A stretch of 6,566 nt of DNA, from assembly GCA_003162235.1 (NCBI GenBank), contig PMMN01000039.1, forward strand, positions 37,678-44,243. The letters are read 5' to 3'. A program made the translations under genes and the position numbers. The notes beneath the pieces are model-generated. The model made no database searches. It had not been told where the DNA came from and saw only the letters and a list, made by a program, of their open reading frames with translations. Positions within the stretch are counted from its first letter, which is position 1. Every line of letters begins with the position of its first letter. Of the stretch, positions 5,002-6,566 are shown one piece after another. The stretch comes from Actinomycetota bacterium (lineage in GTDB: Bacteria > Actinomycetota > Thermoleophilia > Gaiellales > Gaiellaceae).

Positions 5002-6566
5002 ATGAAGACGGAGCGCCCCGTCTCGAGACGAGTCATCCCGAATACCGCCGCGAGTATCTGCCTCGGGCTCATCCTTCTGCTCGCACTTGCAGCCGTCCCG
5101 GCCGGCGCGACCGGGCACGAGAAGGCGCCGGTAATCCGCTTCACCCCGATCGGTAGCGCGCGCCTCGACGAGGCGACCGCCGAGAAGATCTTCCTGCGCG
5201 CGGACAAGGTAAAGGACTGGGTCGAGCGCTATCCGAGCGCGAGCCTGACCAAGGAGGCCGTGTTCGACAAACAGGGGCGCTACTGGACGGTGCGCATCTG
5301 GGCCAAGAAAGCGGGCGAGATCGCCGAAGGACGAGTCGACGACGCGAGCGGGCAGGTGACACAAGCCTGGACAGGTCCTCAGGTCGCCTGGGGAATGGCG
5401 CGAGGATCGCCGGGCGCTTTCGGCGGCAGGGAGGTCAACTCGCTGCCGGTCTGGCTCGGGTTCTGCGCTATTTTCCTGCTCGGACTCGGAGACCTGCGCC
5501 GGCCGCTGTCGCTGCGCAATCTCGACCTGATCGCCTTCCTTTCCTTTTCGGTCAGCCTCTGGTATTTCAACCAGGGGCGCGTTTTTTCCAGCGCCTCGCT
5601 CGTCTATCCGCCGCTTCTCTACCTGATCGGCCGTCTGCTCTACGTGGGCGTACGGGGCAGACAGACAAGCGCGAGCCCGCCGGTCTGGCCGGTCTGGCTG
5701 CTCGCGGCTGCGACCGTCTTCCTAATTGGCTTTCGGATCGGGCTCAACGTCCGCACCTCGAACGTCATCGACGTCGGCTATGCCGGAGTGATCGGCGCCG
5801 ACCGCATCGTCTCGGGCCAGTCGCCCTACGGCCACTTCCCTTCCGACTCCGTCAACGGCAAGACGCTGAAGGCCTGCGGACCGGCGGATTCCGAAGGGAA
5901 CGTCCGCGATCACATCCAGCCCAACGGGCACTGCGAGTCGTCGAACCCGGATGGCGACACCTACGGCCCGGTCGCCTACCTTTCGTACGTACCCGGGCTC
6001 GCGCTCTTCGGCTGGTCGCACAAGTGGGACGACCTGCCGGCGGCTCATTTCACCGTGATCCTCTTCGACGTTCTCTGCATCGCGGGATTGGCTCTGGTCG
6101 GGCTCCGTTTCGGCGGCATGCGTCTGGCGGCGACGCTCGCCTTCGCCTGGGCGGCCTATCCGTTCACCCAGTATGTCTCGAACTCGAACACCAACGACGC
6201 GATCGCGCCGGCCTTCCTGATCTGGGGCTTCTGGCTGGTCACCTCGCCCTGGGCCAGGGGCGCTGCTGTGGCGTTGTCCGGCTGGACAAAGCTCGGGTCG
6301 CTGATCGTGGCGCCGCTCTGGGCCACCTATCCGGAGGCGCTTCGGCTCAACCCGCTCCGCTGGTTCGGCCGGCTCGGTCGCTTCGTCGCCGCGTTCGCGC
6401 TAACCACGGTCGCAGTCTTCTCGGTGCTACTGCTCGAGCCCAGCCCGCTTCACGCGGCACGAACGTTCTGGGATAAGACGATCGCCAGACAGTTGAACAG
6501 GGAGTCGCCGTTCTCGCTTTGGGACTGGCGCCAGTACCACGCCGGGCTACCCGATCTGCACGTCGT
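5002..6566 (+). CDS. Polytopic membrane protein: exported PepSY-like domain fused to GT-C/GT87-like glycosyltransferase, 3' end cut by window edge
   Basis: Open for 521 codons from ATG 5002 to the right edge. Residues 1-36 form a signal peptide or anchor: basic start KTERPVSRR, hydrophobic core 17-33, possible cleavage after AGA. Residues about 45-145 resemble PepSY: a helical AEKIFLRADKVKDWVERYP part, strands around RYWTVRIWAKKAGEIAEGRV, then DDASGQVTQAWTGPQVAW. Membrane helices follow at about 147-165, 173-191, 200-216 and 227-248, then a long loop (IDVGYAGVIGADR from 256, to DGDTYGPVAYLSYVPG near 317-332) and more helices up to the edge. Asp257 and Asp319 in the loop are candidate catalytic or sugar-phosphate-binding acids, and Cys292 and Cys311 could form a disulfide, fitting an extracytoplasmic position. 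Architecture resembles DUF2029/GT87 mannosyltransferases that use polyprenyl-phosphate sugars; the acceptor is unknown. The ribosome binding site is weak (CCGGA directly before the ATG), and the gene follows gtrA by 31 nt, so coupling is likely. Confidence in the gene is high, in the GT call moderate. Confidence 0.85.
   Translation, partial: MKTERPVSRRVIPNTAASICLGLILLLALAAVPAGATGHEKAPVIRFTPIGSARLDEATAEKIFLRADKVKDWVERYPSASLTKEAVFDKQGRYWTVRIWAKKAGEIAEGRVDDASGQVTQAWTGPQVAWGMARGSPGAFGGREVNSLPVWLGFCAIFLLGLGDLRRPLSLRNLDLIAFLSFSVSLWYFNQGRVFSSASLVYPPLLYLIGRLLYVGVRGRQTSASPPVWPVWLLAAATVFLIGFRIGLNVRTSNVIDVGYAGVIGADRIVSGQSPYGHFPSDSVNGKTLKACGPADSEGNVRDHIQPNGHCESSNPDGDTYGPVAYLSYVPGLALFGWSHKWDDLPAAHFTVILFDVLCIAGLALVGLRFGGMRLAATLAFAWAAYPFTQYVSNSNTNDAIAPAFLIWGFWLVTSPWARGAAVALSGWTKLGSLIVAPLWATYPEALRLNPLRWFGRLGRFVAAFALTTVAVFSVLLLEPSPLHAARTFWDKTIARQLNRESPFSLWDWRQYHAGLPDLHV

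Noticed and set aside
5019..5030. 12-bp palindrome CGTCTCGAGACG near the start of the PepSY/GT-C gene
   Set aside because: Short, inside coding sequence, and within what chance gives in GC-rich DNA; no second copy or positional logic.
4545..5364. Minus-strand frames 4545-5207 and 4936-5364
   Set aside because: Antisense to gtrA and the start of the PepSY/GT-C gene, with charged low-complexity translations and no supporting signals.
6024..6476. 150-residue plus-strand frame near the right edge
   Set aside because: It overlaps the continuous 521-codon membrane protein frame in another phase and lacks any domain; the membrane protein frame has helices and conserved motifs throughout.
1..6566. 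Defence system, prophage, IS element, CRISPR, tRNA or riboswitch
   Set aside because: I found no repeats with regular spacing, transposase or integrase motifs, terminal inverted repeats, or tRNA-like folds; gene content looks like ordinary chromosomal membrane and metabolic functions.

Overview
The window is GC-rich chromosomal DNA with tightly packed genes, several stop/start overlaps, and GTG, TTG and possibly CTG starts. Gene content and protein style (a phosphodiesterase of the 'IVIDGLTP…FPSLTPVCLATIATGAHP' type, and a PepSY-like domain fused to a polytopic membrane protein) suggest a high-GC actinobacterium, most likely class Thermoleophilia (Solirubrobacterales/Gaiellales-like). That placement is from memory of such proteins, not from a search. 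No mobile element, CRISPR array, tRNA or rRNA is visible.

Left part, minus strand (1-1801): a small thioredoxin-fold protein with no cysteine (1801 to 1514) is followed by a 12-bp perfect hairpin (1465-1502). Downstream, in the same direction, is a 14-TM-type DHA2 (EmrB/QacA) drug/proton antiporter (from 1374, running off the left edge).

Right part, plus strand (1912-6566): six genes in one direction with gaps of 31 nt or less, probably one operon or two coupled ones. They are a small unknown membrane protein; a type I phosphodiesterase/alkaline phosphatase-superfamily enzyme whose ATG overlaps the preceding stop; an acylphosphatase; a two-repeat PRC-barrel protein; a GtrA-like membrane protein; and a long polytopic protein with an exported PepSY-like N-terminus and a GT-C/GT87-like membrane part, truncated by the right edge. 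An 83-nt or longer divergent spacer (about 1802-1911) separates the two gene sets and should hold both promoters.

The last two plus-strand genes plausibly work together at the membrane: GtrA-family proteins are linked to transbilayer movement of polyprenyl-phosphate sugars, and GT-C enzymes use such lipid-linked sugars outside the cell. The phosphodiesterase, acylphosphatase and PRC-barrel genes have clear family assignments but no obvious shared pathway. The points most worth a second look are the thioredoxin whose CGPC motif reads SGPA, the gtrA gene with no ATG/GTG/TTG start that fits the domain (CTG overlapping the upstream stop fits best), the PepSY/GT-C fusion, and a perfect 24-bp palindrome inside the phosphodiesterase gene.
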